Assembly: GCA_026225945.1 (NCBI GenBank)
Contig: JAMJFZ010003656.1
Location: 372,001 to 436,000 of the forward strand
DNA length: 64,000 bases
Source: Cricetomys ansorgei
Taxonomy: Eukaryota > Chordata > Mammalia > Rodentia > Nesomyidae
Direction of reading: 5' to 3'
Of this stretch, positions 1 to 11,261 are shown one piece after another (position 1 is the first letter of the stretch; every line of letters begins with the position of its first letter). The notes under the pieces were generated by a model. That model was given only the letters and a program-made list of their open reading frames with translations, had not been told where the DNA came from and searched no databases. Both the position numbers and the translations under genes were made by a program.

Positions 1-134
1 AGCAAATCTACTTTTCTATCTGCTGTCTTCATTCAGTTATCAGAGGCTTGCCCTTGTTAAATATGTAGTAGTACATTGTCGGATTACAGGTTACATGCTG
101 GATGTTGGTAGATTTTCTTTTTTAAATATTAGAT

Positions 135-350
135 GTTTTTAAAGATTTATTTTTATTATTTTAAATTACATATGTGTACATGTGGGTATGCATATGTGAA
201 TGCAGATGCCCAAGAGGCTGGAGGTATCAGATCCCCTATATCTGGAGTTACAGATGGTTGTGAGCTGCCTGATGTTGGTGCTAGGAACTGAATTAGAGTC
301 CTCTGGAAGACCAGAAAGTACTCTTAACCACTGAGTCATCTCTCCAGCCC
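135..350 (-). repeat. B2/B3-type SINE
   Basis: The plus strand ends in ACTGAGTCATCTCTCCAGCCC, the complement of a B2/B3 head (GGCTGGAGAGATGACTCAGT), preceded by the body and a T-rich tail complement near 140-165. Confidence 0.8.
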
Positions 351-499
351 TTTTAAAGGCAGTTGGAAGGAGATCTAAGAGGAAGATCAAAGAAAACTCC
401 CTTGGCTTGTAGAGATTGGTTATTCCCTTCTTGTTGAGACAAACATGGTACTTTTTCTTCTATTTCTATTTCCTTTTCCTTTTCCTTTTCTTTTGTTTT

Positions 500-592
500 C
501 TTTCTTTTTTTCTAGTAGCTGGAGATTAAACGCAGGGCCTGATGCAGGCAAGAGTTGTATCACTGAGCTGTAACTCCAGCTTTGCTTTTCCC
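500..592 (-). repeat. ID-like SINE fragment
   Basis: Complement of a tRNA-derived ID element: the plus strand shows ATCACTGAGCTGTAACTCCAGC. It is preceded by a pyrimidine run at about 440-515 that corresponds to its tail. Confidence 0.6.
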
Positions 593-782
593 AGACTTTC
601 ATTTTCTTTGATTCTTGCATTCATTTGGAATGTCATAGAACACTGATTACAACTTTAACTTCACTTTCCAAATTCACATAAGATTTACATTGTATCTGGG
701 AAGAGTTTGGAGACAAGGTCTTCTGTACTTTAACACCCATAGAAGGACAATAGAAAGTTTTAGGGCAGTTAAGTGGTGCAAT

Positions 783-870
783 GTTAGGGTGTAGTTCAGT
801 GGTAGAGTGCTTGTCTATTATACCCAAAGCTCTGGGTTCCACCCCAGCACTGCCAAAAGGTAAAAAAGAT
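783..870 (+). repeat. ID element
   Basis: Begins GTTAGGGTGTAGTTCAGTGG (tRNA-like A box) and contains GGGTTCCACCCCAGCAC (B box), followed by an A-rich tail. It is a SINE, not a functional tRNA gene. Confidence 0.75.
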
Positions 871-1263
871 ATTTAAAAAGAGATGAAAAGGTAACTTGGA
901 GAATACAGGGCTACATACTTCCTTTCTTTAGGCATTATTTCTCCCATCCAGTTACTAACCAGACCTGACCCTGCTTAGCTTCTTAGATTGGATTCTGTTA
1001 GAGTGATGATCTTATAAAATACAGCACTTTTTAAGGAAGGCCCTTTTTATATTACTGCCTTTTAAAGTTTTAAAGAATGTATATAACTAAGAGGAAGACA
1101 CTTTATTGTAAGAAAACATTGATCATTAAACTAAAAAATAGAGTTGATCCTTGTTTCAAATTCCTGTGAATATATGACAGAAAATAAAACTTTTTATCTC
1201 AGGATTCAGATCTCTTGCTGCTGATGTTTTCAGTTTTGCTAAGTGAAGATAGACTCAGGGTAT

Positions 1264-1482
1264 TGGAGAATTGGACTGGCAGTTAAGAGCACTTAACTGC
1301 TCTTGCAGAGACCCTATGTTTGATTCCTAGTACCCACATGGTGGTTCACAATTATCTTCAACTACAGTTCTAGGGCAGCTCTTCTGACCTCCTTGGGCAT
1401 TAGGCACAGACCTGGTATATATACATACATGTAGACAAAACATTCAATACACATAAAATAAATAAATAAATCTTAAAAAAAC
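1264..1482 (+). repeat. B2-type SINE
   Basis: Contains GGCAGTTAAGAGCACTTAAC, then GTACCCACATGGTGGTTCAC, and ends in an (AAAT)n-rich tail near 1455-1482. All are typical of a B2 element in plus orientation. Confidence 0.85.
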
Positions 1483-1698
1483 TAAACTAATTTCAGAGTT
1501 CTACGAACTCTTTCAGACCAATAGCTGTTCTGCTAAAGACCAAAATGCTGTTGCTATAGGAACTTATAGTAGAACAGTTGCTTCTAGTTAAATGTAAAAC
1601 TACATGTACTACAAGAAAGAGAAGGAAAAATTGAGAGAGTATACCAAGATTGCCAAATGTTGGGTTTTTGTTTGGTTGGTTACTTTTTTCTTTGCCTT

Positions 1699-1847
1699 TT
1701 TTTTTTGTTTGTTTTATTTTGGTTTTTTGAGACAGGGTTTCTCTGGAACTCACTCTGTACAGCAGGCTGGCCTCACAACTCACAGAGATCATCTGCCTCT
1801 GCTTTCCAAGTGCTGGGATTAAAGGCGTGTGCCACCACCACCCAGTT
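1699..1847 (-). repeat. B1 SINE
   Basis: Plus strand reads TTTTTTGAGACAGGGTTTCT through AAGTGCTGGGATTAAAGGCG, the complement of a B1 element, with the poly(A) tail shown as T-rich sequence at 1699-1728. Part of the central region is missing. Confidence 0.85.
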
Positions 1848-2087
1848 CAAAGGTTGTTTTTTAAGGCTGTTGAATTTAAGTGCTCTCCTTGTACTCTTCA
1901 TTATAGTTTTATAAAATTTAGCACTCTTCTATAGCCAATATTTATTTTTAAGAAAGCAGATAAATGCACACAACTTGGTTTGCAAAACAATTTTTCTTCT
2001 AGGGGTAAAAACTTAAAAAGTGGTTATTCCTCCCTCCTTCCCACTCCTTTATCCATCTTCTCCTACTCCTTCACAGAATCTTGTTTC

Positions 2088-2227
2088 TTCACAACAAGGT
2101 CTTGGTATATAACTCAAGCTGTCTTGGAACTCAGTGTGTAGCCTGGGTTAGTTTTTAACTTAGGATTTTTCTGCTTCACTGTCCTGAGTACTAGAGGATT
2201 ACAGGTGTGTTCTACCATGCAGGGCTC
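2088..2227 (-). repeat. Diverged B1-type SINE
   Basis: Degenerate complement of B1: CAAGGTCTTGGTATATAACT, CCTGAGTACTAGAGGATTAC and TACCATGCAGGGCTC remain in order. Older than the copy at 1699. Confidence 0.6.
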
Positions 2228-2280
2228 AGTTATTTTTTTGGTTTTTTTTTCTTCTCCTTGTTTCAAAAAAAAATTCTTTG

Positions 2281-2460
2281 TGGGCCATCAAGATGGCTTA
2301 GCTGGTAAAGGTGCTTGCTGCTTCCAGAAACCACATGATGGACAGAACTGTCTTCCCTTGAAAGTTGTCATCTGACATTCATATGCATGCTCTGGCATGC
2401 ACGTAACCCCCTTCTCCATTGAATAAATATAATTTTATTTTTTAAAATAAATAAAATTTA
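2281..2460 (+). repeat. B2/B3-type SINE
   Basis: GGGCCATCAAGATGGCTTAG with GGTAAAGGTGCTTGCTGC is a B3/B2-like head. It is followed by a diverged body and an (AAAT)-rich tail at about 2425-2460. Confidence 0.75.
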
Positions 2461-2552
2461 AACAATATCATTGTATCCTTCATGAAAAATAATAACTATA
2501 CATGGATTTTCATAATGTATAAAATTCATGTTATTATATATCCCTTTCCTTT

Positions 2553-2775
2553 TTTGTGCTATTGGGCACAAAACCCAGAACATGTACATGCTCTACCAAT
2601 AAGTTACACCCTCATCTCTCCCACTTGTTTTGATGTGATTTAATTACCTTGTATATTTGGGTCATGTTATAAATTTGCTATTGTTTGTTTTTTAAAGTTA
2701 GAATCTTACTATGTAGCTTAGGCTGACTTGGAACTCACTATATAGACCAGGTGGAGCATTAACTGCCATTCCTGG
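2553..2775 (-). repeat. ID-like and B1-like SINE fragments
   Basis: 2553-2622 is the complement of an ID-like element (ACATGCTCTACCAATAAGTT). 2690-2775 is the complement of a B1 fragment (CTATGTAGCTTAGGCTGACT). Both are diverged. Confidence 0.5.
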
Positions 2776-3892
2776 CTCTACTGTATCTTTGATGTTCAAG
2801 CTTCATGTTGTAATCTGACAATTTATGTATTAAACACAGTGAATTATGATTTTTTTCAATTAAGCAATATAAACTCAAAGTTTGTATAATTTTCCTTTTA
2901 CTTACTGTCCTGCTTCATAATTGATGTATATTGTTTTTCTCTTGCTGAGGATGGGAAGTAGGACCTTGTGCATGGTAGACTAGAAACGATGGTCCATTAA
3001 GCCACACACCCAAGTCCATATGTTTTTATTTGAAGGAAGTCCTGAAGACTCATGTGGGATTCATAAAGATTTCTCTAAAATACAGTAGCATTTTCACTTC
3101 TCCACCCTCAGCAGTCCCCACTCTGCCTATCCTCCTGGCCTTGAGGTAATTCGTGCTGCAGAGTCCATTTCTAAGCCACACATTCCAGGAAGCCCTGAAC
3201 CTTCTCTTCCTTGTTCTTGAGTCAGCAGCCTGCATCTTTGGTAGTGAGTAAATCTCTCTGGTCCACAGCTTTTAAAGGGATTCCCACTCTTCCTCTACCC
3301 CAAAGGAAAGGTTGAGAGAGCCATGGTTTTTAGATTGGTAATATGGTTATTTGGTTTCCACAAGAAAGCTAGCAAACAGGGCTTAGGAATGCTGTGTTAC
3401 ATTCCATAGAGGGGGGTGAGGCAGGAGTGGGATTCCTTGGACTGTTTCCAGCTCTGTCTACCCTTCCCTTCTTTCTGCTTCCCTATCTGCCTGTCTGGGT
3501 GGGTGGCCTATCTTAGAGACGGAAGGGGCAGGAAAAGAAAAGAAGCTATAATTTGTTTCCAGAATCCTCTGAAGCCTCCTGTATCTCTTCTTGACAAGGT
3601 CCCACCCATTAGGGAGGTGGGTTGTAGCTGGCAGCTCTGGACAGAGATACACCAATTTTGGTTACTCTAGAGCTGCGTTTTCCATGGGTGAGGCAACAAT
3701 AGTATACAGATGAGTTCCAAGTCCACATCAATTTCTACTCTTGTTAGTTTATTTCTATCGTATGTGCATCCAGCAGTCAACCAATGTTGGCACATAATTT
3801 ATTGTGAATGGAAGCCCATGATTTACTTTCCTTATTTTCCCATTTTCTTTGTTCTTTTTTTTTAAAGTTTGTTTGTTTTTTTAATTTTTTTA

Positions 3893-4070
3893 ACTTTTAA
3901 TTATGTGTACATGTATCTGTGTGTAAGTGCAAATACCTTCAGAGTCCATGTATTTGATCCCCTGGAGCTAGAGTTATAGGCAGTTATACCAAGGATAATG
4001 GGTGCTTTGAGCCAAATGCACATTTTCCTTTGTGAGAGTATACTTACTGCTAAGCAGCCTTCCTATGTTT
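3893..4070 (-). repeat. B2/B3-type SINE, diverged
   Basis: Plus strand shows ATTATGTGTACATGTATCTG, then GGAGCTAGAGTTATAGGCAG and GGGTGCTTTGAGCCAAATGC, the order expected for a B2/B3 complement. The last part is rearranged. Confidence 0.6.
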
Positions 4071-4094
4071 GTTTGTTTTTTCTTTTTAGAGATG

Positions 4095-4300
4095 ACATCT
4101 TTTCTATAATATTTTTATTAATAATTTTGAGTTTCATACAATGTATCTCGATAACACTCTCTTCCCATTTCTTCCTGTTCCACCCACCCACTGTTCATGC
4201 CCTCAAAAAAAAAAGAGAGTAAGTAAGTAAGTAAGAAAGAAAGGAGAGAAGAGAAGAGAAAACTAAGTTGAGCTTGTGTGGCAAGAACATGGATAGTGGG
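4095..4300. repeat. L1-3'-like fragment and purine-rich run
   Basis: 4105-4160 (TTATTAATAATTTTGAGTTT and following CATACAATGTATCTCGATAA) resembles a segment commonly seen in rodent L1 3' regions. 4205-4262 is A/G-rich with AAGT units. Together they form the left border of the minisatellite block. Confidence 0.4.
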
Positions 4301-4429
4301 CATCACATGGTCTTTGGAGGCAGAAGGGTGCTCTGATCATGGACATTCACCTGGTCCATACTAGCCTCAGACAAAGCATGGCAGAGTTTAACCTGAAGTT
4401 GGGCCTCACTGCCCAAACCCAGACACCAA

Positions 4430-5215
4430 GCAGGCTCCCTGGAATCCTACAAGTACTGAGACATCCCACAGGTCCCCCAACATCCCATAGGGACCAGGGG
4501 CTTTCGCAGGCACCAGGACTTTGAGAGGGTAACAGGGAATCCTACATGCCCAGGCATCACGCAGACACTCTGACATCACACAGGCACCCTTGGGCAGCAT
4601 CTGGCCATTCTGCAGGCACTCGGATATCCCACAGATGCCAGGACCCCTTGCAGGCACCAGGGCATCCTACAGGTGCCCAGACATCCAGCAGGCACCTGGA
4701 CATTCTTGTAGGCACATGGACATCACATGAGCACCCGGTCATCCCTCAAGCACCTGGATACCTGACAGGCACCGGGCGCTCTGATAGTCACCAGTGCCTC
4801 CTGCAGACTTCCCGCAGGCATCAGGACCTCCAGCAGGTACCTGGACCTACTGCAGACACCAGGACATTCCACAGGCTGTAGGGTCTGCCACAGGTTCCTC
4901 AGGCATCCTGCAGGCACCAGGACATCCTTCAGGTACCAAGGGATCTTGCAGATGCTCACACATCCCAACAGGCACCTGGGCCTGTAGCAGGCTCCAAGGC
5001 ACCCTGCAAACACCCAGATATGATGCAGGTACCGGCCATCCCACAGGCTCCCAAACACCTCACAGGCTCCTGGCCATTCTTCAGGTACCCAGACATCTTC
5101 ATTTCTTGGTCCTCCTGCAAGTATCTGGCCATCCCACATGCACCTGGATATCCTGAAGGTTCCCTGGTGTCCCATAGGCATGGGCATCCTACAGGCCCCT
5201 GGGCACCATACTGGC
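4430..5215. repeat. Degenerate 19-bp minisatellite
   Basis: Imperfect tandem array with a unit close to CAGGCACCTGGACATCCTG. Successive units start with CAGGCACC, CAGGTACC, CAGACACC or CAGGCTCC about every 18-21 bases; the run 4815-5090 is most regular. Roughly 35-40 units are present by eye. It is GC-rich in an AT-rich intron. Because 19 is not a multiple of 3, the array has a 57-base coding period and opens spurious frames on both strands (for example 4546-4881 plus, 4723-5187 minus). I do not regard these as genes. Confidence 0.8.
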
Positions 5216-5840
5216 TACCACACTTTAGTTAGGCACCAAGACATCACCCAGGGCCCTGGACTGCCTGCCAGAATCAGTGCCTTACAATGCCAGGGTCCAG
5301 CGCCAGGCGAACTCTGGCAGCATAAGCAATGCAAATAGAACTCAAACTGTCCTGGTCCACACGAGCATCCCAAGGCCTTCAAAACGCCTCTCAAAAGAGG
5401 CTCAACCACACCTATGGAACATTCTTCAGCTAGGACATCTTGCTGTTGCTCAGAATCAGGGTGCTCCCATGGTTTGGCAGCATGTTCTGGGGTCAATGCC
5501 CAACTAAGACTCTAAGCAGCTGGACCTTGCCCTGCTCCCAGCATTATCCATTTATCCTGCCACCTCGGCCTTTGTGCCTGCAGTCTTCTGGTATCTCTGC
5601 AGTCTGTGCCCTTCTCCACTCCATCAGAGAGGGCACTTCAAGCAGCAGCTCCTGTGGCTACAGGAGCAATGGCCTAGCTCCAGTATGTTTTCCCACCCAG
5701 TGAGGAGGATGCTACAAGCTTGCAACTGCAACAATGGGAGCAATGGCTCCCGTCTGGTAGTCACTGGAGGACAAGTCCCCTATCCACCCTGGGCACACTC
5801 CCATGATTGCCACTGCTTGAGATGCCATCTTGCTTTTTAG
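5216..5840. other. GC-rich non-coding segment after the minisatellite
   Basis: Compositionally similar to the minisatellite (GC-rich, no SINE motifs) but not visibly tandem. It may be the flank of the same dispersed element. Several overlapping open frames exist but none shows a recognisable domain. Family unknown. Confidence 0.35.
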
Positions 5841-5897
5841 TTCAGGTTGGCCCCAAACTCTAGATCTTCCTGCTTTACCCTCCTCAGTGAGCTTCCA

Positions 5898-6150
5898 CAC
5901 TCACTCTTTCCTCTCTATCTTTTCCCCCATCCCTTTCCTTTACCCTCTCTCTTCCCCATATTCCTCTCTCTTTTTCCCTTTCTACTTGTGCTGGTAATTT
6001 AACCTAAGACCCTGCCCATGCTAGTCAAGTGCTCTATCCCTTAGTTATATTTCCAATACATTCCAAGTTTTTCTCTCTCTCTGCAGCCCCATTTCCCCTC
6101 CTCTCTCTGCCTGCCTTGCCTTCTTTCTCCTCCTCCTATCGCCTCCTGTG
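5898..6150. repeat. Polypyrimidine tract and ID-like fragment
   Basis: 5898-5990 and 6070-6150 are almost pure C/T. Between them 5998-6060 is a complement of an ID/B4-like fragment (CAAGTGCTCTATCCCTTAGT). Confidence 0.55.
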
Positions 6151-6151
6151 C

Positions 6152-6552
6152 TGTTGGGTTTTTGTCAACTTGATGGGGCAAACATATACATGTTTGGGGA
6201 AGAGGAAGTTCAATTGAGAAAATGCCTCTATCCAGATTGCCTGTAGGTAAGTCTGTGGGGCATTTTCCTGATAAATGATTGATGTGGCCATTGGGGGTGG
6301 GGGTGGTGCTACCCTTGGGCAGGTAGCCCTGAGTTGCATAAGAAAAGCTGGCTGAGCAAGCCAAGAGGAGCCAGTAAGTAGCACTCTTTCATGGAGTTTA
6401 CTTCAGTTCTTGCCTAGAGGTTTCTGACATGAGTTCCTGACTTGGCTTCGCTGGATGATGGGCTGCAAGCTGTAATATTAAACAAACCCTTTCCTCCTCA
6501 AGTTGCTTTTGGTCATGGTGTTTTATCACAGCAATAGAAACCCTAACTAAAA
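6152..6552 (+). mobile_element. Rodent LTR-like dispersed repeat, near full length
   Basis: Starts TGTTGGGTTTTTGTCAACTT and ends near AGAAACCCTAACTAAAAC. It contains TTGGGCAGGTAGCCCTGAGT and TTGCTTTTGGTCATGGTGTT, which mark a very common rodent interspersed family. TG-initial ends, an internal ATTAAA-type signal (6477-6482) and length near 400 suggest an LTR-like element; I do not name the family. Related copies lie at 15640-15875 (plus), 37435-37805 (minus) and probably 9754-9893 (minus). Confidence 0.7.
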
Positions 6553-6594
6553 CGCCTTGCCTCCTTGTTTCTTTCCTTTTTTGTTTTCTTTCCT

Positions 6595-6825
6595 GGTTTC
6601 ATATAGCCTAGGATATCCTCCAAATGGATAGGTAGCCAAGGATGACCTTGAACTTTTGATCCTCCCGCTTCTCTTGTTTCCTGAGTGCTGGGATTATATG
6701 CATATGCCACCACAGTTATTTTTGTTGTTTTTGTTTTTAACATGAAGTTCTAGTGATTGAATCCAAGGCTTCTTGCACCCTGGGCAAATACTTTGCTAAC
6801 TGAGCCACATTTTCTGCTCCCAAGT
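6595..6825 (-). repeat. B4-type SINE (B1-like plus ID-like)
   Basis: Plus strand carries a B1 complement (CCTGAGTGCTGGGATTATAT) followed by an ID complement (ACTTTGCTAACTGAGCCACA), the order expected for a B4 on the minus strand. Confidence 0.65.
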
Positions 6826-7538
6826 TTTCTTAAACTTGAGGAACTAAATGAAAATGTTTATAGTACCCATGCTTTGTAAAATTTCTTTTTGTAGATGAAA
6901 TCTCTTCAGAGGAGAAAACAAGGTAATTTTCTTCTGAAAGCACACTGATCAATGATGCTGAGTTTGAACAGAGCCAGAGACAACTGTCCCAGACAGGAAG
7001 GTGTGCTAAATAGTATATCCTGTAGATATGTTCTTTGTCTTAGTCTCTATTGTTCTGTGTCTTAAATATAAACATTTTAGGTTTCAAAATAGTGCCTAAA
7101 GCTCTGTAGTAAAGTCATGTGCTGAAGCAGTCCTACTGCTCTCTCACAGAATTTTGTTTTACCCAGCCCACCTGACAGTGAGGTTGACAAGGCAGTCCAT
7201 TCCCCATAACAGCAATTGGCCAAGTCTTTCTGTTAAGAGTTAGTAGGTCATTGTTTAGGTTTGGATGTGTGTATCAGACATTCAGGGCTGTGGTAGCAGC
7301 CACAAGCAGTTTCTGACTGAATGGGTGTGGCCTGTCATCAAATAAATCTTTATTTATAGAGGTAGAAAGCTGAATTTGGCCCCATAGGTACTTTATCTAC
7401 TCTTGTTTTATTGCAAAAGTGTTTGCTCCAGTGACTTTTTTATTTTTTATTTTGCTTTTCTAGAAGTCTGTTTCCTTTTCTCATTTAAAATTATCTACTG
7501 GGGATAAATGCACTGATATTTAGGGAACTAAGGATTGT

Positions 7539-7680
7539 GATCACTAAGGAATGTTATTGTGTGACTTTTCCCTGGGAATCTGCTTCTACTCATCCAAGAT
7601 AAGACAGGGCAAGATTCTGATCACTAAAGAAAGTTGTTGTGTGACTTTTCCCGGGGAATCTGTTTCTGTTCATCCAAGAC
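7539..7680. repeat. 80-bp tandem duplication
   Basis: GATCACTAAGGAATGTTATT... at 7539-7599 is repeated as GATCACTAAAGAAAGTTGTT... at 7619-7679 with few mismatches; both copies end in CATCCAAGA. Period is 80 bases. Confidence 0.9.
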
Positions 7681-7694
7681 TATTTCATCTACAT

Positions 7695-7990
7695 CTAAGT
7701 CCACCTTGATAAACCATTGAGGTTCCTCACAAGAATATGGATGACTCTCAGGAAGCTATGTCACCAAAAATCTCCACGCCCCAGCATGAATGATGACTCA
7801 CAGAAGCTACATCACTGCTGTTTCCTGTACAGTTTGCAGACAACCACACCAGCCAAAGAATGCTCCCTCCCCCCAGAAATCCTTTGCAGCTTATTTAATC
7901 TTGGGAAAGGTCCTGGTCAGTCTTCTAAATTTCTTGTAACTATCATGAGCCTCTTCTCTCTCCATGGAGAAATATTTCAATCCTAAAAAA
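7695..7990 (+). mobile_element. Rodent LTR-like dispersed repeat, copy 1
   Basis: Segment with ATGGATGACTCTCAGGAAGC, CCCCAGCATGAATGATGACT and AGAAGCTACATCACTGCTGT resembles the segment at 45330-45670 and a common rodent repeat I remember but cannot name. LTR origin is inferred. Confidence 0.5.
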
Positions 7991-8216
7991 AAACCAGCCA
8001 TACAACAAATTGTTTTGGGGATATTTGCAGCCATGCAGTAAACCTGATCAAGTAGCAGAACAGCAATTAATTGGGTCACCATTCCCCCTAGCAGCCACCA
8101 TAATTCATACAGATTTTGAATTTTTTTTGGGAGGGGTCGTCCTTTTTCAGTTAGCCTTTCCTTTTACCCTGTTCATGGGAAAACAGGCAGATGCCTTTAT
8201 TAAGAAAGATGAGAGA

Positions 8217-8372
8217 AGCTGGGCGGTGGTAGTGCAAACCGTTAAATCCCAGCACTCAGAGGCAGAGGCAGGCGGATCTCTGCCAGTTTGAGGCCAGCCT
8301 CGTCTACAGAGTGAATTCCAGGACAGCCAGAGTTACAACAGAGAAGCCCTGTCTCAAACAAACAAACAAACA
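8217..8372 (+). repeat. B1 SINE, full length
   Basis: Begins GCTGGGCGGTGGTAGTGC, contains CCCAGCACTCAGAGGCAGAG and ends in an (AAAC)n tail. It is one of the least diverged B1 copies here. Confidence 0.9.
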
Positions 8373-8567
8373 AAAATGAAGAAGAAAAATAAGGGAAGGG
8401 ATGGCAGGCTCAGATCCAGGTGTCAGCCCTAAGCTCTGCTCATACAGACCAGTTCTTCCCTGTATATATAGCAGCCCTGCTGGAGTCATCCTCATTTCCT
8501 TTCTGCCTTTCTCAGTTCCTCCTGACTCTTAGTCTCATCAGTTCTGCTGATGCTAGGCCTTCTTGGG

Positions 8568-8822
8568 GGCTGGCAAGATGGCTCAGTGGGCAAAGGTGCT
8601 TGTGCAGAGAATTGCTTAGAAACTTTTGCATTAGGTAACCTGGAATACACAGCACATTGCTACAGAAATAGCAAGAGAGATCCTGCCTCACCAAGTGGAA
8701 GGAGAAAACTAACTCACAAAGGTTGTCCTCTGATCTCCATGTGTGTGTAATGGCACATGCATGTCCATACTCATGTACACAACAATAATGACAGCAATAG
8801 AAATAAGTTTAAAAAATTTAAA
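8568..8822 (+). repeat. B3/B2-type SINE
   Basis: GGGGGCTGGCAAGATGGCTC with AGTGGGCAAAGGTGCTTGTG is the head. The body contains GTTGTCCTCTGATCTCCATG and the tail is A-rich. Confidence 0.8.
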
Positions 8823-8826
8823 GTTA

Positions 8827-8990
8827 GGGCCAAGCATAGTAGGACATGCCTTAATGCTAGCACTTGGAAGACAGAGGAGCAGGTGGCTATCTGTGAATTC
8901 AAAGCCCGCTTAGTTTTCTTAGTGAGTTCCAGGCTAATCAAAGCTACATAGTGAGACAGTGTCTCCAAAAAGAAACAAAACAAAACAAAA
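8827..8990 (+). repeat. B1-type SINE
   Basis: GGGCCAAGCATAGTAGGACA and TGCTAGCACTTGGAAGACAG, ending in an (AAAAC)n tail. It directly follows the B3/B2 copy. Confidence 0.8.
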
Positions 8991-8999
8991 AATCCTTTT

Positions 9000-9328
9000 G
9001 GTGCTAGAGGGATGGCTCAGTGGTTAAGAACACTCATTGCACTTGCAGATACCTGAATTGGTTCCCGTCCCCAACATGGCAGTTCACAACCACCCTTACT
9101 TCAGTCCCAGGAGATCCAACAGCCTCTTCTAACAAGCCTCCTTTGAATGAATGGAAAGATGTTACTGCTGGCAAACCTTCCTCTGGATTTTAAAGACTGA
9201 ACACAGCCATGTAACCTACTACCCAGATTCAGGACTGGAGATGTAGCTTAGTAGTAGCATGCTTGCCTAATATGCAGGAAGCTCTAGGTTCTGTTCCTAA
9301 CATTGCTGCCTACCCCCAAAAAAGAAAG
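9000..9328 (+). repeat. Truncated B2 (9000-9130) and ID element (9232-9328)
   Basis: The B2 head GATGGCTCAGTGGTTAAGAA lies at about 9010, and the element lacks its 3' part. The ID starts GGACTGGAGATGTAGCTTAG and ends in A-rich sequence at 9318-9328. Confidence 0.75.
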
Positions 9329-9594
9329 AGCCCATTTCTAGAAGGGCCTAGTGCCCTTCACAGGTGATCTTTAGCTCTATCTCTCTAAAGACATAGTTAT
9401 CTTGAAGCTTCACATAATGGCTCTCTATTTGATACTTATATACATAAAATTGTATTTTGTGCCTAACTTTTTTTCTGTTGATATTATTTTAGTGAGATTC
9501 ATGCATATTATTGCTGGTAGAAGAAGTGATTTATTCATTTTTATTGCTGTGAATCATTCTTATGGGAACCTTTGTTTGTCTGTTTCTTTGTTTT

Positions 9595-9722
9595 TGTTTT
9601 TATATAGGGTATTACTTGTAGCCCAGGCTGGCCTGGTACCCATTATTGTTGTTGAGACTGGCCTTCAACTCATGCTTCTTCTCTTTCAGCAAGGGATGCA
9701 AATGTGTGCCACCTTAAGCAGT
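9595..9722 (-). repeat. B1-type SINE, diverged
   Basis: Complement of B1: CTTGTAGCCCAGGCTGGCCT, AGACTGGCCTTCAACTCATG and ATGTGTGCCACC appear in order. Confidence 0.65.
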
Positions 9723-9753
9723 TTCTAAATGGTGCTTTTGAAAGTCTTTAATG

Positions 9754-10060
9754 TTGGTTAGTTACTTTTTTGTTGTGGTAAAACACTGTGACCAAACAAC
9801 TTACAGAACAAACAACTTACAGAAGAAAGTTGATACTAGTTTATGGTTCCAGAAATAAACTAGTCCATCGTAGTGGGGAGACATGGCAGCATACTATGTG
9901 TAGGTATGTGTACAGGTTCCCATGGAGGCCAGAGGTGTTAGATGGAGTTGGAGCTGGAGTTACAGGTAGTTGTAACTCACCCAAGATGGGTGCAGTGAAC
10001 CAAATGCACGTCCTGTGGAAGAGCAGTATGAGATCTTAACCACTATCTCTCCAGCCTATG
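9754..10060 (-). repeat. LTR-like fragment followed by B2/B3 SINE
   Basis: 9754-9893 contains AAAACACTGTGACCAAACAA, matching the family at 6152 in reverse. 9893-10060 is a B2/B3 complement ending in AACCACTATCTCTCCAGCC. Confidence 0.6.
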
Positions 10061-10416
10061 GGACACTCTTAAAAAGGCAATTTTACTATGACAATATTAA
10101 CTTTAATCTGCTGCTTTTTTCCCTCTCATTTTGTTGCTTAATGCTGTTGACCATATATATTGTTCTGTACTTGTGTACTCCCATTCAGTATCCATGAAAC
10201 AAAACAAATGTTATAGAATCAGTTTGGGAAAGCAGGGTTATAACTAGCCCCTATAAAAAGGAGTTAGATCTTGAAATTGACCCTTTCATGGCATTGGGGT
10301 TTGTTTTTGATACAACATAGGTGTCTATATTCTGCGTTGTGAAATGGGCATTTGTTTAGGGTCTATAAAAGATACCGTCTTCTAGATAGGAGTTGTGGTT
10401 TTCTTTTTCTTTCCCT

Positions 10417-10597
10417 CTCTCCTTCCTTCCTTCCCTCCTTCCTTCCTTCCTTCCTTCCTTCCTTCTATTCCTCCTTCCCTCCCCCTCATCCCCCCCCACG
10501 TCTCTTTATGACAGGATTTCTCTGTGTAGCCCTGGCTGTCCTAGAACTCACTCTGTAGGACCACTGGATTAAAGGCATGCACCACCACCATCCAGTA
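10417..10597. repeat. (CCTT)n microsatellite and truncated minus-strand B1
   Basis: 10417-10465 is a CCTT-type tract. 10507-10597 is a B1 complement (TTTCTCTGTGTAGCCCTGGC) joined directly to ATTAAAGGCATGCACCACCA, so its centre is deleted. Confidence 0.8.
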
Positions 10598-11261
10598 AAG
10601 GGAGTTGTGGTTTTCTAATCAGTCTTATTGAGTGTCCCTGGTTTATTAGGATGCATTGTACACCACATGGAAATGAATTTTTTTGTTGTTGTTAAAATAG
10701 CTGTGTGAATATAGATATGTCAGGTAGGAAATATCAGCATACTTCTGGAATATTTTCAGCACAGATAAACACGAAGGGACCCAATGTTATGGAGATAACT
10801 AAAGTTATCCAATGTTCATATGTATAGTGCTACATTCTAAAGCTTCTGGGCATTTACAGTGCTGGCTGATTATTTTCTAAGAATGTCTCCTTAATCATTT
10901 GCATTTGTAGCTACTTTTCTCCTTACCTACAGTGTCCTGGAAAGGAGTGGAGAGAAAGATTTAGCATCCTGAAGACTATTTAACAATAAAAAAAATCATA
11001 TGTTACATGGGGTTAATACCTCTGGTGAATTATTGCAAATATTTATGGGTTAAAATGAAGAGCATGTTGCAGAGATTTACAAATCTACATTTATAATTTG
11101 TTTCACCAGTGTATGCATAGCTCAAGGAACAGCTTCAATTTTGTGTATCACTTGTGGATATTTATGTTACTGAAGTTAAGTTGGATATCTTTTGAGAAGC
11201 TTGTATGTGTCTTAAGTATTTAAGTGCTAAATACCTATTCCAGGATATACAAATCCCTTTG

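Noticed and set aside
4546..5187. Cys/Trp-rich and His/Pro/Gly-rich proteins of 111-154 residues on both strands
   Set aside because: They are translations of the 19-base minisatellite; simultaneous open frames on both strands follow from repetition and few stop-forming words.
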